Part shown: one piece after another, positions 1 to 6,785 of the stretch
Layout: every line of letters begins with the position of its first letter
How positions within the stretch are numbered: the stretch's first letter is position 1
Origin: Pseudomonadota bacterium
GTDB taxonomy: Bacteria > Pseudomonadota > Alphaproteobacteria > Rhizobiales > Xanthobacteraceae
Assembly: GCA_023423415.1 (NCBI GenBank)
Contig: JAFAFP010000023.1
Span: forward strand, 1-43,775
DNA length: 43,775 nucleotides
Direction of reading: 5' to 3'
The notes under the pieces: model-generated
The model's input: only the letters and a program-made list of their open reading frames with translations
Told to the model about the DNA's origin: nothing
Database searches by the model: none
Made by a program: the position numbers and the translations under genes

Positions 1-155
1 GGCAATCGATTCTGGTGATCGACAAGAATGTCGCCGCGTTGGTTGAGATCGCCGATCGCCACTACATGATCGAACGTGGCCGCACCGTCTGGAACGGCAC
101 GTCGAAGGAACTCGGCGCCGCGCCGGACATCCAGCATCGCTATCTGGGTGTGTGA
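1..155 (+). CDS. LivF-type branched-chain amino acid ABC transporter ATP-binding protein, C-terminal fragment
   Basis: Only the last 50 codons are in the window; the gene enters from the left edge, is read in frame from base 3 and stops at TGA 153-155. The fragment reads VIDKNVAALVEIADRHYMIERG followed by a short tail ending HRYLGV. It matches the end of LivF ATPases, where the conserved 'VEQN...A...ADR.Y.le.G' segment lies after the Walker B and H-loop region. LivF energises uptake of branched-chain amino acids or, in alphaproteobacteria, often of aromatic or other small acids. The rest of the transporter lies outside the window, so the substrate cannot be inferred. A palindromic intergenic element follows at once. 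Confidence 0.85.
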   Translation, partial: QSILVIDKNVAALVEIADRHYMIERGRTVWNGTSKELGAAPDIQHRYLGV

Positions 156-161
156 TTATTC

Positions 162-269
162 GTCATTACGGGACGCGCATGAAATGCGCGGGTCCGGAAT
201 TCAGTTGAATATGCCGATGTCGTTTCTGGATTCGGGTTCGTGAGCCTAAAGGCCGCGCCCCGGAATGAC
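162..269. repeat. REP/MITE-like palindromic intergenic element, copy 1
   Basis: A 108-bp element bounded by 16-bp inverted ends: GTCATTACGGGACGCG at 162-177 and CGCGCCCCGGAATGAC at 254-269, with 14 of 16 positions complementary. An internal hairpin CGCGCAT/ATGCGCG lies near 175-191. The motifs CCGGAATTCA and GGGTTCG recur in a second element at 21274-21387. No ORF is present. It lies between livF and the end of the ars operon. Confidence 0.6.
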
Positions 270-343
270 CGTGGAAAGATTCTGTAAAGACCCACCTTCG
301 CGAGCATGAGCGGAAGTTGGCTTTTCTCTTTGTGGGCGGCGGA

Positions 344-1063
344 CTATTGCGCGCTCAGCTTCACCCGCTTCGACAACGCCTCGGCATTTTCCTTCCGCTC
401 GCTATAGCGATCGGTGAGATAAGATGAGGCGTCGCGCGTTAACAGCGTGAACTTCATCAACTCCTCCATCACATCCACAATGCGGTCGTAGTAGGAGGAT
501 GGCTTCATGCGCCCTGCCTCGTCGAATTGCTCATAGGCCTTTGCGACCGAGGATTGATTGGGGATCGTAATCATGCGCATCCAGCGGCCAAGCACGCGGA
601 GCTGATTGACGGCGTTGAATGACTGGGAGCCGCCGCTGACCTGCATCACCGCCAGCGTCTTTCCCTGCGTCGGCCGCACAGCGCCCATCGACAGCGGAAT
701 CCAGTCGATCTGCGTTTTCATGATTCCGGTCATTGAGCCATGCCGTTCCGGGCTGCACCAGACCTGACCTTCCGACCATTGTGACAAGTCGCGCAACTCC
801 TGCACCTTCGGGTGATTCGCCGGGGCATTATCCGGGAGGGGCAAACCCGCCGGATCGTAAATGCGTGTTTCCGCGCCGAAACTGTCGAGAAGCCGCGCCG
901 CTTCCATCGTCACGAACCGGCTGTAGGAGCGTTCTCGTAACGAGCCATAGAGCAAGAGAATGCGTGGCTTGTGTTGCGAGAATGCTGGCTGCAATGCGAT
1001 CGTATCCGGAGCATCGAACGCGTCGGCGACGATATTGGGCAGATCGAGAAAATCGGCGGGCAT
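344..1063 (-). CDS. arsH: ArsH NADPH-dependent FMN reductase / organoarsenical oxidase
   Basis: Flavodoxin-like ArsH protein of 239 aa, the last gene of the ars operon. In characterised homologues ArsH is an NADPH:FMN oxidoreductase that oxidises trivalent organoarsenicals in the cytoplasm. The sequence carries the FMN phosphate-binding stretch LLLYGSLRERSYSR, then PERHGSMTGIMKTQIDWIPL and MQVSGGSQSFNAVNQLRVLGRWMRM, all typical of ArsH. The start chosen is ATG 1061-1063, one base after the arsC stop (TAA 1065-1067) with a GGAG about 12 nt upstream; it gives the usual family length. In-frame ATGs at 1117 and 1096 would lie inside arsC and are less likely. Confidence 0.92.
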   Translation of the reverse strand: MPADFLDLPNIVADAFDAPDTIALQPAFSQHKPRILLLYGSLRERSYSRFVTMEAARLLDSFGAETRIYDPAGLPLPDNAPANHPKVQELRDLSQWSEGQVWCSPERHGSMTGIMKTQIDWIPLSMGAVRPTQGKTLAVMQVSGGSQSFNAVNQLRVLGRWMRMITIPNQSSVAKAYEQFDEAGRMKPSSYYDRIVDVMEELMKFTLLTRDASSYLTDRYSERKENAEALSKRVKLSAQ

Positions 1064-1064
1064 G

Positions 1065-1475
1065 TTAGCGTTTTGCTCCGGAGACGACGTTTCCATCCTC
1101 CTTGACGAACTCGCCAATTTGCGGATTTGGCAGGATTTCGAGCACCTGTTCTGACGGTCGGCACAACCGCGTGCCCTTGGGCGTTTCGACGATCGGTCTG
1201 TTCATCAGGATAGGATGCGCGATCATGAAATCGATCAGTTCGTCCTCGCTCCATTTCGGGTCGGCAAGTCTGAGTTCCTCATAGAGGTTACCCTTATCGC
1301 GGACGAGAGCGCGGGCCGGAATGTTCATCGCGCGCAGCAGCGCGACGAGTTTCTCGCGCGTTGGTGGTGTCTTGAGGTATTCGATGACAACCGGTTCTTC
1401 GCCGCTTTGGCGGATCATCGCCAGCGTATTGCGCGAGGTGCCGCAGGCGGGATTGTGAAAGATGGTGACGGTCAT
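1065..1475 (-). CDS. arsC: Arsenate reductase, glutaredoxin-dependent ArsC
   Basis: 136-aa thioredoxin-fold arsenate reductase of the glutaredoxin/glutathione-linked class. It reduces As(V) to As(III), which the ACR3 pump can export. The N-terminus reads TIFHNPACGTSRNTL, with the catalytic Cys11 in the CGTS signature. The basic segment ILMNRPIVETPKGTRLCRP carries the arginines that bind arsenate in this family. ATG 1473-1475 overlaps the ACR3 stop by four bases (ATGA), showing translational coupling. Length is normal for the family (about 115-140 aa). Confidence 0.95.
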   Translation of the reverse strand: MTVTIFHNPACGTSRNTLAMIRQSGEEPVVIEYLKTPPTREKLVALLRAMNIPARALVRDKGNLYEELRLADPKWSEDELIDFMIAHPILMNRPIVETPKGTRLCRPSEQVLEILPNPQIGEFVKEDGNVVSGAKR

Positions 1476-2536
1476 GGTCGGCTCTCTTCGTTTGCAAGGC
1501 TAGCGTCGGAGGATGTCGATCCGGCTTCGTACCAGCCGCGTGTGGCCTTCACGAGATGCACGATCGATAGCATCACGGGCACTTCAACCAGCACGCCGAC
1601 GACTGTCGCCAGCGCTGCCCCCGAATTCAGACCGAATAGACTGATGGCGGCTGCAACGGCCAATTCAAAGAAGTTGCTGGCGCCGATCAGCGCCGTCGGC
1701 GCGGCGACACACCAGGCAACACCGAAGCGGCGACTGAGCCAGTAGGCAAGTCCGGCATTGAGATAAACCTGAATGAGGATTGGTATCGCCAGAAGCGCGA
1801 TGACGATCGGCTGCGCCAGGATCTGCTCGCCTTGAAAGCCAAACAACAGCACGAGGGTGGCCAGCAGCGCGCAAAGCGAAAGCGGTTGCAACACCGACAA
1901 GGCGCGATTGAGAGCGGCCGGGCCCGACTTCAACAGATGTCGCCGCCATAGTTGAGCGACGAAGACCGGAACGACGATATACAGGACCACCGAGAGCAGA
2001 AGCGTGTCCCACGGCACGGTGATGGATGCAACGCCGAGCAGTAGTCCAACCAGCGGGGCGAACAGGAACACCATGATGATGTCGTTCAGCGCAACCTGAC
2101 TGAGCGTGTAATGCGGCTCGCCGTTGCACAGGTTGGACCAGACGAAAACCATGGCGGTGCAGGGTGCTGCAGCAAGAAGAATAAGGCCGGCGATATAGGA
2201 CTGGATCTGATCGGATGGCAGCATCGGGGCAAACAGATGTCCGATGAAGAATGTACCCAGCAGCGCCATTGAAAAAGGCTTCACCGCCCAGTTGATGAAC
2301 AGCGTGACGCCGACACCGCGCCAATGTTCCTGCACTTGCCTGAGAGCGCTGAAATCGATCTTCAGCAACATTGGAATGATCATCAGCCAGATCAGCGCGG
2401 CAACCACCAGATTGACTTTAGAAAATTCAGCATCGGCGACGAGCGCAAAGAAGCCGGGCATGACATGTCCGAGCGCAATGCCGGCAACGATGCACAATGC
2501 GACCCAGATCGAGAGATAACGTTCGAAAATGCTCAT
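1472..2536 (-). CDS. acr3: ACR3-family arsenite efflux transporter
   Basis: 354-aa polytopic inner-membrane protein of the ACR3 (bile/arsenite/riboflavin transporter) family, which extrudes arsenite using the proton-motive force. About ten hydrophobic segments are visible. The family signature LAAAPCTAMVFVWSNLCNGEPHYTL lies near residues 121-145 and contains the conserved membrane cysteine (Cys126) implicated in arsenite transport. It is not ArsB, which is longer and lacks this signature. The start ATG overlaps the arsR TGA by four bases and its own stop overlaps arsC the same way, so the genes form a tightly coupled operon. Confidence 0.94.
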   Translation of the reverse strand: MSIFERYLSIWVALCIVAGIALGHVMPGFFALVADAEFSKVNLVVAALIWLMIIPMLLKIDFSALRQVQEHWRGVGVTLFINWAVKPFSMALLGTFFIGHLFAPMLPSDQIQSYIAGLILLAAAPCTAMVFVWSNLCNGEPHYTLSQVALNDIIMVFLFAPLVGLLLGVASITVPWDTLLLSVVLYIVVPVFVAQLWRRHLLKSGPAALNRALSVLQPLSLCALLATLVLLFGFQGEQILAQPIVIALLAIPILIQVYLNAGLAYWLSRRFGVAWCVAAPTALIGASNFFELAVAAAISLFGLNSGAALATVVGVLVEVPVMLSIVHLVKATRGWYEAGSTSSDASLANEESRP

Positions 2537-2931
2537 GATGGGTTACGTGCAAAAGTACGATCAGACGAGGCGTCGGCCACGGGCGCGTCTCCCGTGGAGT
2601 CGCAGCAAGGCTTGATGGATTTAATGAGGGATTCACAAAGCTCCGGCTTGCCGCCACAGCAATCCTGCAGCAGGAACAACGTGAGTGCTTCCAGGGTCGC
2701 GAGGTTTGCGCGATAGACGATGGAGCGTCCATGGCGCGCCGAACTGACGAGGCCGGCCCGGGTGAGGATCGACAGGTGCGCCGACATGGTGTTGTGCGGC
2801 ACCGCCAGCTTTCCGGCGATGTCGCCGGCGGCCAGCCCGTCAGGCTCATGCTTTACCAGCAGCCGAAACACGTCGAGCCGGGTGGGCTGTGCGAGTGCCG
2901 CAAACGCGAGAATGGCAGGTTCCGATTCCAT
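2533..2931 (-). CDS. arsR: ArsR-family arsenite-responsive repressor
   Basis: 132-aa winged-helix repressor and first gene of the ars operon. The helix-turn-helix spans roughly residues 38-68 (LAVPHNTMSAHLSILTRAG). Cysteine pairs Cys91-Cys92 with Cys99 (DCCGGKPELC), plus Cys109-Cys110, resemble the C-terminal As(III) site of the Acidithiobacillus-type ArsR rather than the CxCxxC site of the plasmid R773 type. Arsenite binding would release it from DNA. A perfect 9-bp inverted repeat begins two bases upstream of the ATG, so autoregulation is likely. No good Shine-Dalgarno is visible; translation may be leaderless. Confidence 0.93.
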   Translation of the reverse strand: MESEPAILAFAALAQPTRLDVFRLLVKHEPDGLAAGDIAGKLAVPHNTMSAHLSILTRAGLVSSARHGRSIVYRANLATLEALTLFLLQDCCGGKPELCESLIKSIKPCCDSTGDAPVADASSDRTFARNPS

Positions 2932-2932
2932 A

Positions 2933-2958
2933 TTTCCATATATCTCGACATATGGAAA
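2933..2958. promoter_or_regulatory. Probable ArsR operator
   Basis: Perfect inverted repeat TTTCCATAT (2933-2941), 8-bp spacer, ATATGGAAA (2950-2958), lying two bases before the arsR start codon. Position and symmetry fit an ArsR dimer site covering the promoter or start region of the ars operon. Binding itself is inferred. Confidence 0.65.
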
Positions 2959-3054
2959 TGAGTCAACGACCCCCGGACCTGCTTTGCATGGTTTTAGCTT
3001 GTCGGTGCATGATGCCGGTTCGCGCGCACTACTTGAATTCCCGGAATCGACGGC

Positions 3055-3089
3055 TTGCGGAACGGGGGACGTGCACTATTGTGCATGCA
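3055..3089 (+). promoter_or_regulatory. boxR promoter with BoxR/BzdR-type operator
   Basis: TGCA (3072-3075), six bases, TGCA (3082-3085), and a further abutting TGCA (3086-3089). TGCA-N6-TGCA is the operator form described for the BzdR/BoxR regulators of Azoarcus. A weak promoter overlaps it: TTGCGG at 3055-3060, 16-bp spacer, TATTGT at 3077-3082. Isolated TGCA sites also occur at 2985 and 3006. The arrangement indicates autoregulation of boxR. Confidence 0.65.
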
Positions 3090-3108
3090 ACAGAGGATTG
3101 GGTGAGCA

Positions 3109-4023
3109 TTGTCCGAAACTCAGGAACGACGTCGCGAGAAGGGTGGTGTTCCCGCCGCGAGCAACGAGGCTTCTACGAGCATTGAATTCGCCGCGGAGGT
3201 CGGTCGGCTGATCCGGCGCGGGCGCGCCCGCCGCGGCGTCACCCGCCGGCAACTGGCGACGGATTCGGGGATATCCGAGCGTTATCTGGCGCAAATTGAA
3301 GGCGGCTACGGCAATCCGTCGATGACGGTTCTGAAGGCCGTTGCCGATGCGCTGGAAAGCTCCGTCAACAGCCTGTTGCCGACCGACGCGCGGCAGGAGC
3401 GTCTGCATCGCATCATGGATCTCGTCGCGCGCATGCAGCCGTCCGAATGGTCGGCGCTTGAACAGCATATTGAAGCGCGCCTCGTTGAAAGCGCAAAATC
3501 CGAGCGTGCGCATCGCATCGCGCTGGTTGGTCTGCGCGGCGCAGGCAAATCGACGCTTGGCCGCAATCTTGCTGAGCGGCTCGGCTATCCATTTGTCGAA
3601 CTCAATCGTGTGGTCGAGCAGGAATACGGCGCCAGCATTTCGATGCTGATCGAAATGTCCGGTGTATCGACATTCCGCCGCTACGAGCGCGCATCGCTTG
3701 AGGAGGTGATTGCCGATCACGAGAAAGTGGTAATCGCAACCGCGGGCGGCATCGTGTCATCGCCGGAAACTTACGCGCTGTTGCTGCGTCGTGCGCATAC
3801 CGTTTGGGTCAAGGCGCAACCGCAAGAGCATATGAGCCGCGTGATGGCGCAGGGCGATTTTCGGCCGATGTCGGAGAACCGTGAAGCGATGGCCGATCTT
3901 GTCGCCATTCTCGACGCACGATCATCGGATTACGCGCAGGCCGAAGCCGAGCTCGATACATCCGGTCAGACGATCGATCAGAGCGGCGATGGACTGCTCA
4001 AACTGGTTCAGGAGTGGACGTAA
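3109..4023 (+). CDS. boxR: BoxR, benzoyl-CoA-responsive regulator (XRE HTH + shikimate-kinase-like domain)
   Basis: 304-aa regulator of aerobic benzoate degradation. Residues about 28-90 form an XRE/Cro helix-turn-helix (VTRRQLATDSGISERYLAQIEGG). Residues about 133-300 form a shikimate-kinase-like domain with a P-loop GLRGAGKST at 141-149. In BzdR/BoxR this second domain binds benzoyl-CoA, which relieves repression. The start must be TTG at 3109, because an in-frame TGA lies just upstream at 3103 and no other start codon occurs before the HTH; GGTGAG lies close upstream. The hydrolase ATG follows the TAA with no gap. The architecture and the adjacent boxCBA genes make the call firm. Confidence 0.93.
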   Translation: MSETQERRREKGGVPAASNEASTSIEFAAEVGRLIRRGRARRGVTRRQLATDSGISERYLAQIEGGYGNPSMTVLKAVADALESSVNSLLPTDARQERLHRIMDLVARMQPSEWSALEQHIEARLVESAKSERAHRIALVGLRGAGKSTLGRNLAERLGYPFVELNRVVEQEYGASISMLIEMSGVSTFRRYERASLEEVIADHEKVVIATAGGIVSSPETYALLLRRAHTVWVKAQPQEHMSRVMAQGDFRPMSENREAMADLVAILDARSSDYAQAEAELDTSGQTIDQSGDGLLKLVQEWT

Positions 4024-4833
4024 ATGACGCAAATCAACGATCAGGGCACGCTCGATCTGGGCTCGGAGCAGCTTGAATATCGCATGATCGGGCCGCGCCC
4101 CGACGTGGCGCCGACCATCGTCATGCTGCACGAGGGACTCGGTTGCGTCAGCATGTGGAATAACTTCCCGGACAAGGTTGCGGCCGCGACTGGTTGCGGC
4201 GTTTTTGTCTATTCGCGCGCGGGTTATGGCCAGTCGAGTCCGGTCACGTTGCCGCGTGAAATCACCTACATGCACGACGAGGCCAGCAAGTCGCTGCCGC
4301 GAGTTCTGGATGCGATCGGCTTCAAGCGCGGTCTGTTGCTGGGCCACAGCGATGGTGCGTCGATCTCGGCGATTTACGCCGGCACTCATCAGGATCACCG
4401 TGTTGCCGGCATCATTCTGATGGCGCCGCACTTCATTGTTGAGGACATCAGCGTGAAGTCGATCGCTGAGGCGCGCGAAGCTTACAACAGGGGCGATCTG
4501 CGCGAGCGTCTCGCCAAGTATCACGCGAATGTCGATGTCGCGTTTCGCGGCTGGAGCGATGTCTGGCTCGAAAACGATTTCCGGCAGTGGGATATCTCGG
4601 AAGAGCTCGCTTATATCCGTGTGCCGATCCTGATCATTCAGGGCGAAGACGACCAGTACGGCACGGTGAAGCAGATCGAGATCGCGCAGGAGGAGTGCTA
4701 CTGCCCGGTCGACGTGGTGCTGCTGCCCGGCGTGAAGCACACGCCGTTCCGCGAAGGCCCTGAGGCGACGCTGAAGGCCGTCGTCGATTTCACCGTGCGT
4801 GCCCTGCGCAGTCCCGACGAAGCCGCCGCCTGA
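4024..4833 (+). CDS. Alpha/beta hydrolase of the box cluster
   Basis: 269-aa alpha/beta-hydrolase-fold protein whose ATG directly follows the boxR stop, so the two are surely co-transcribed. The nucleophile elbow GHSDG places the catalytic serine at Ser109; the acid is probably Asp209 or Asp210 (QGEDDQYG) and the histidine His239 (VKHTPF). An oxyanion segment LHEGLGCVSMW follows the first core strand. No signal peptide is seen, so it should be cytoplasmic. Similar hydrolases accompany box genes in other bacteria, but their substrate is not settled. A CoA-thioesterase or lactone-hydrolase role removing dead-end or over-accumulated CoA esters is a guess. Confidence 0.85.
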   Translation: MTQINDQGTLDLGSEQLEYRMIGPRPDVAPTIVMLHEGLGCVSMWNNFPDKVAAATGCGVFVYSRAGYGQSSPVTLPREITYMHDEASKSLPRVLDAIGFKRGLLLGHSDGASISAIYAGTHQDHRVAGIILMAPHFIVEDISVKSIAEAREAYNRGDLRERLAKYHANVDVAFRGWSDVWLENDFRQWDISEELAYIRVPILIIQGEDDQYGTVKQIEIAQEECYCPVDVVLLPGVKHTPFREGPEATLKAVVDFTVRALRSPDEAAA

Positions 4834-4874
4834 GGGCGGCGATTCGGGTCGGTAATTTTTCGCAGCCGGTGAGT

Positions 4875-4918
4875 TATCCCCTCCATACGTGGTTGGGGAT
4901 ATACTCCTAAATTTTAGG
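4875..4918. promoter_or_regulatory. Two adjacent inverted repeats between the hydrolase gene and boxC
   Basis: TATCCCC (4875-4881) and GGGGATA (4895-4901) form a 7-bp inverted repeat around a 13-nt spacer. Four bases later CCTAAA-T-TTTAGG (4906-4918) is a compact 13-bp palindrome. They lie 80-140 bp before the boxC promoter. They could be an upstream regulator site or a weak terminator for boxR-hydrolase; there is no T-run to favour the latter. Confidence 0.4.
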
Positions 4919-4994
4919 TGGAGTCTGGCTGCAACAGCGGTTCCGTTGAGGTCCGGCCGCAGCACAGGCTGACCTCTAGTCTTGAAGATTTCTA

Positions 4995-5025
4995 TGGACT
5001 CCCGGCTGACATGCATTATAATTCA
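4995..5025 (+). promoter_or_regulatory. boxC promoter overlapped by a BoxR-type operator
   Basis: TGGACT (4995-5000), 16-bp spacer, and a consensus -10 TATAAT (5017-5022). TGCA at 5012-5015 stands one base before the -10, and after six bases TTCA (5022-5025) is a one-mismatch second half-site. The boxR promoter has the same geometry (TGCA, one base, -10). Transcription would start near 5029, which excludes the upstream in-frame ATG at 5025 as the boxC start. Confidence 0.65.
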
Positions 5026-5075
5026 TGTTGCCGGCGCAGAGGGCCGGGCAACCTGTAAAAAGTGAGGCGCCAAGG

Positions 5076-6764
5076 ATGGCTGACGTCGCTCGCAAACTCG
5101 CGAATGGTGCAACCCGTATTGGGTTCGAGACTGATCCCTCGCGCTACAAGCATTGGAAGCTGTCGATCGACGGCGACGTCGCGACCCTCGCCATGGACGT
5201 CGACGAGAAGGGTGGCCTCTATGAAGGTTATGAGCTGAAGCTCAATTCCTACGATCTCGGCGTGGACATCGAGCTTGCTGATGCGTTGCAGCGTCTGCGC
5301 TTCGAGCATCCGGACGTGAAGGTCGTGCTGATGCGGTCCGGCAAGCCGCGCGTCTTTTGTGCTGGCGCCAATATCCGCATGCTCGCCGGTGCGACACACG
5401 CCGACAAGGTCAACTTCTGCAAATTCACCAACGAGACGCGTAACGGCATTGAGGATTCGAGCGAATTCTCCGGCCAGAAAACCATTTGTGTTGTGACCGG
5501 TTCTTGCGCTGGTGGTGGTTACGAACTGGCGCTTGCTGCCGATCACATCATGTTGGTCGATGATGGCTCGTCCGCTGTCTCGCTGCCTGAACTCCCGTTG
5601 CTGGCCGTGCTACCGGGTACTGGCGGCCTCACGCGCGTCACCGACAAGCGCAAGGTGCGTCGCGATCATGCCGATGTGTTTTGCACCACGGAAGAAGGTG
5701 TAAGAGGCAAGCGCGCCGTTGACTGGCGTCTTGTCGATGAAATCGTCGCAGCGCCGAAGCTCGAGCAGATCGTAAGCGAGCGAGCCAAGGAGTTCGTCGC
5801 GAAGTCCGATCGTCCGTCGGGCGCCAAGGGCGTTGCCCTGACGCCGCTGAACCGGAAGGTCAATGGCGATACGTTCGAATACAAATCCGTCACCGTTGCG
5901 GTGAATCGCGCTGAGCGCATCGCGACGATCACTGTGCGCGGTCCTGAAGTGCCGCCGCCGGCGAATGCCGACGAAATGGAAAAACTCGGAGCCGATTTCT
6001 GGCCGCTGCGTCTCGCGCGCGAACTGGATGACACTATTCTCGATATCCGCACCAATGAAGGCGATATTGCTGTTATCGTGTTCAAATCGGAAGGCGATCC
6101 GGAGCAAGTGCTCGCTTATGACGCCTTTCTCGAAGCCAATAAGTCAAACTGGCTCGCACGTGAAATCAGCCTTTACTGGAAACGCGTGCTGAAGCGCGTT
6201 GATCTGACATCGCGCAGCCTTGTTGCGATCATTGAACCAGGTTCGTGCTTTGCTGGTACTCTTGCCGAGATCGTGTTCGCCTGCGATCGTTCCTACATGC
6301 TGATCGGCCAGCTCAATGGAGGCAATCATCCGCCCGCAACAATTGCCTTGAGCGCGGCAAATTTCGGTCCGTATCCGATGTCGAATGGGATCAGCCGGCT
6401 CGAAAGCCGTTTCCTCGACGACAGCGCCTCGCTGGAAGCTGCCAAGGCGAAGATCGGTCAGGCGCTCGACGCTGAAGCAGCGGAGAAGGCCGGGCTCGTC
6501 ACCTTCGCTTATGACGACATCGACTGGGATGACGAAATCCGTATTTTCCTCGAGGAGCGTGCGAGCTTCTCTCCCGATGGCCTCACCGGTCTTGAAGCCA
6601 ACCTGCGCTTCGGCGGGCCAGAAACGATGGAATCGAAAATCTTTGCGCGTCTGACTGCATGGCAAAACTGGATCTTCCAACGGCCCAATGCTGTCGGCGA
6701 AGAAGGCGCGTTGCGCCGCTATGGCACCGGACAAAAGCCCGTATTCGATACGCGGCGTGTTTAA
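5076..6764 (+). CDS. boxC: BoxC, 2,3-epoxybenzoyl-CoA dihydrolase
   Basis: 562-aa ring-opening enzyme of the aerobic benzoyl-CoA pathway. It hydrolyses 2,3-epoxybenzoyl-CoA to 3,4-dehydroadipyl-CoA semialdehyde plus formate. It contains two crotonase-like regions. The first carries the oxyanion-hole and CoA-binding segments FCAGANIRML and GSCAGGGYELALAADH followed by LPELPLLAVLPGTGGL. The second, more divergent, includes IIEPGSCFAGTLAEIVFACDRSYML. Length matches known BoxC proteins (about 550-560 aa). The start is ATG 5076 (MADVARKLANG), with AGTGAGG upstream and at the expected distance from the -10. boxB follows 21 nt after the stop. Confidence 0.95.
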   Translation: MADVARKLANGATRIGFETDPSRYKHWKLSIDGDVATLAMDVDEKGGLYEGYELKLNSYDLGVDIELADALQRLRFEHPDVKVVLMRSGKPRVFCAGANIRMLAGATHADKVNFCKFTNETRNGIEDSSEFSGQKTICVVTGSCAGGGYELALAADHIMLVDDGSSAVSLPELPLLAVLPGTGGLTRVTDKRKVRRDHADVFCTTEEGVRGKRAVDWRLVDEIVAAPKLEQIVSERAKEFVAKSDRPSGAKGVALTPLNRKVNGDTFEYKSVTVAVNRAERIATITVRGPEVPPPANADEMEKLGADFWPLRLARELDDTILDIRTNEGDIAVIVFKSEGDPEQVLAYDAFLEANKSNWLAREISLYWKRVLKRVDLTSRSLVAIIEPGSCFAGTLAEIVFACDRSYMLIGQLNGGNHPPATIALSAANFGPYPMSNGISRLESRFLDDSASLEAAKAKIGQALDAEAAEKAGLVTFAYDDIDWDDEIRIFLEERASFSPDGLTGLEANLRFGGPETMESKIFARLTAWQNWIFQRPNAVGEEGALRRYGTGQKPVFDTRRV

Positions 6765-6785
6765 GGACAGCACGAGGAGCGCACC

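Noticed and set aside
3922..5016. Long minus-strand ORF (364 aa) opposite boxR end and the hydrolase gene
   Set aside because: It is antisense to a gene with an intact catalytic triad, has no RBS and looks like no protein family; a by-product of GC-rich codon use.
5025..5075. Upstream in-frame ATG of boxC (17 extra residues)
   Set aside because: It lies at the predicted promoter, before the likely transcription start, and BoxC homologues begin at MADV-like sequence.
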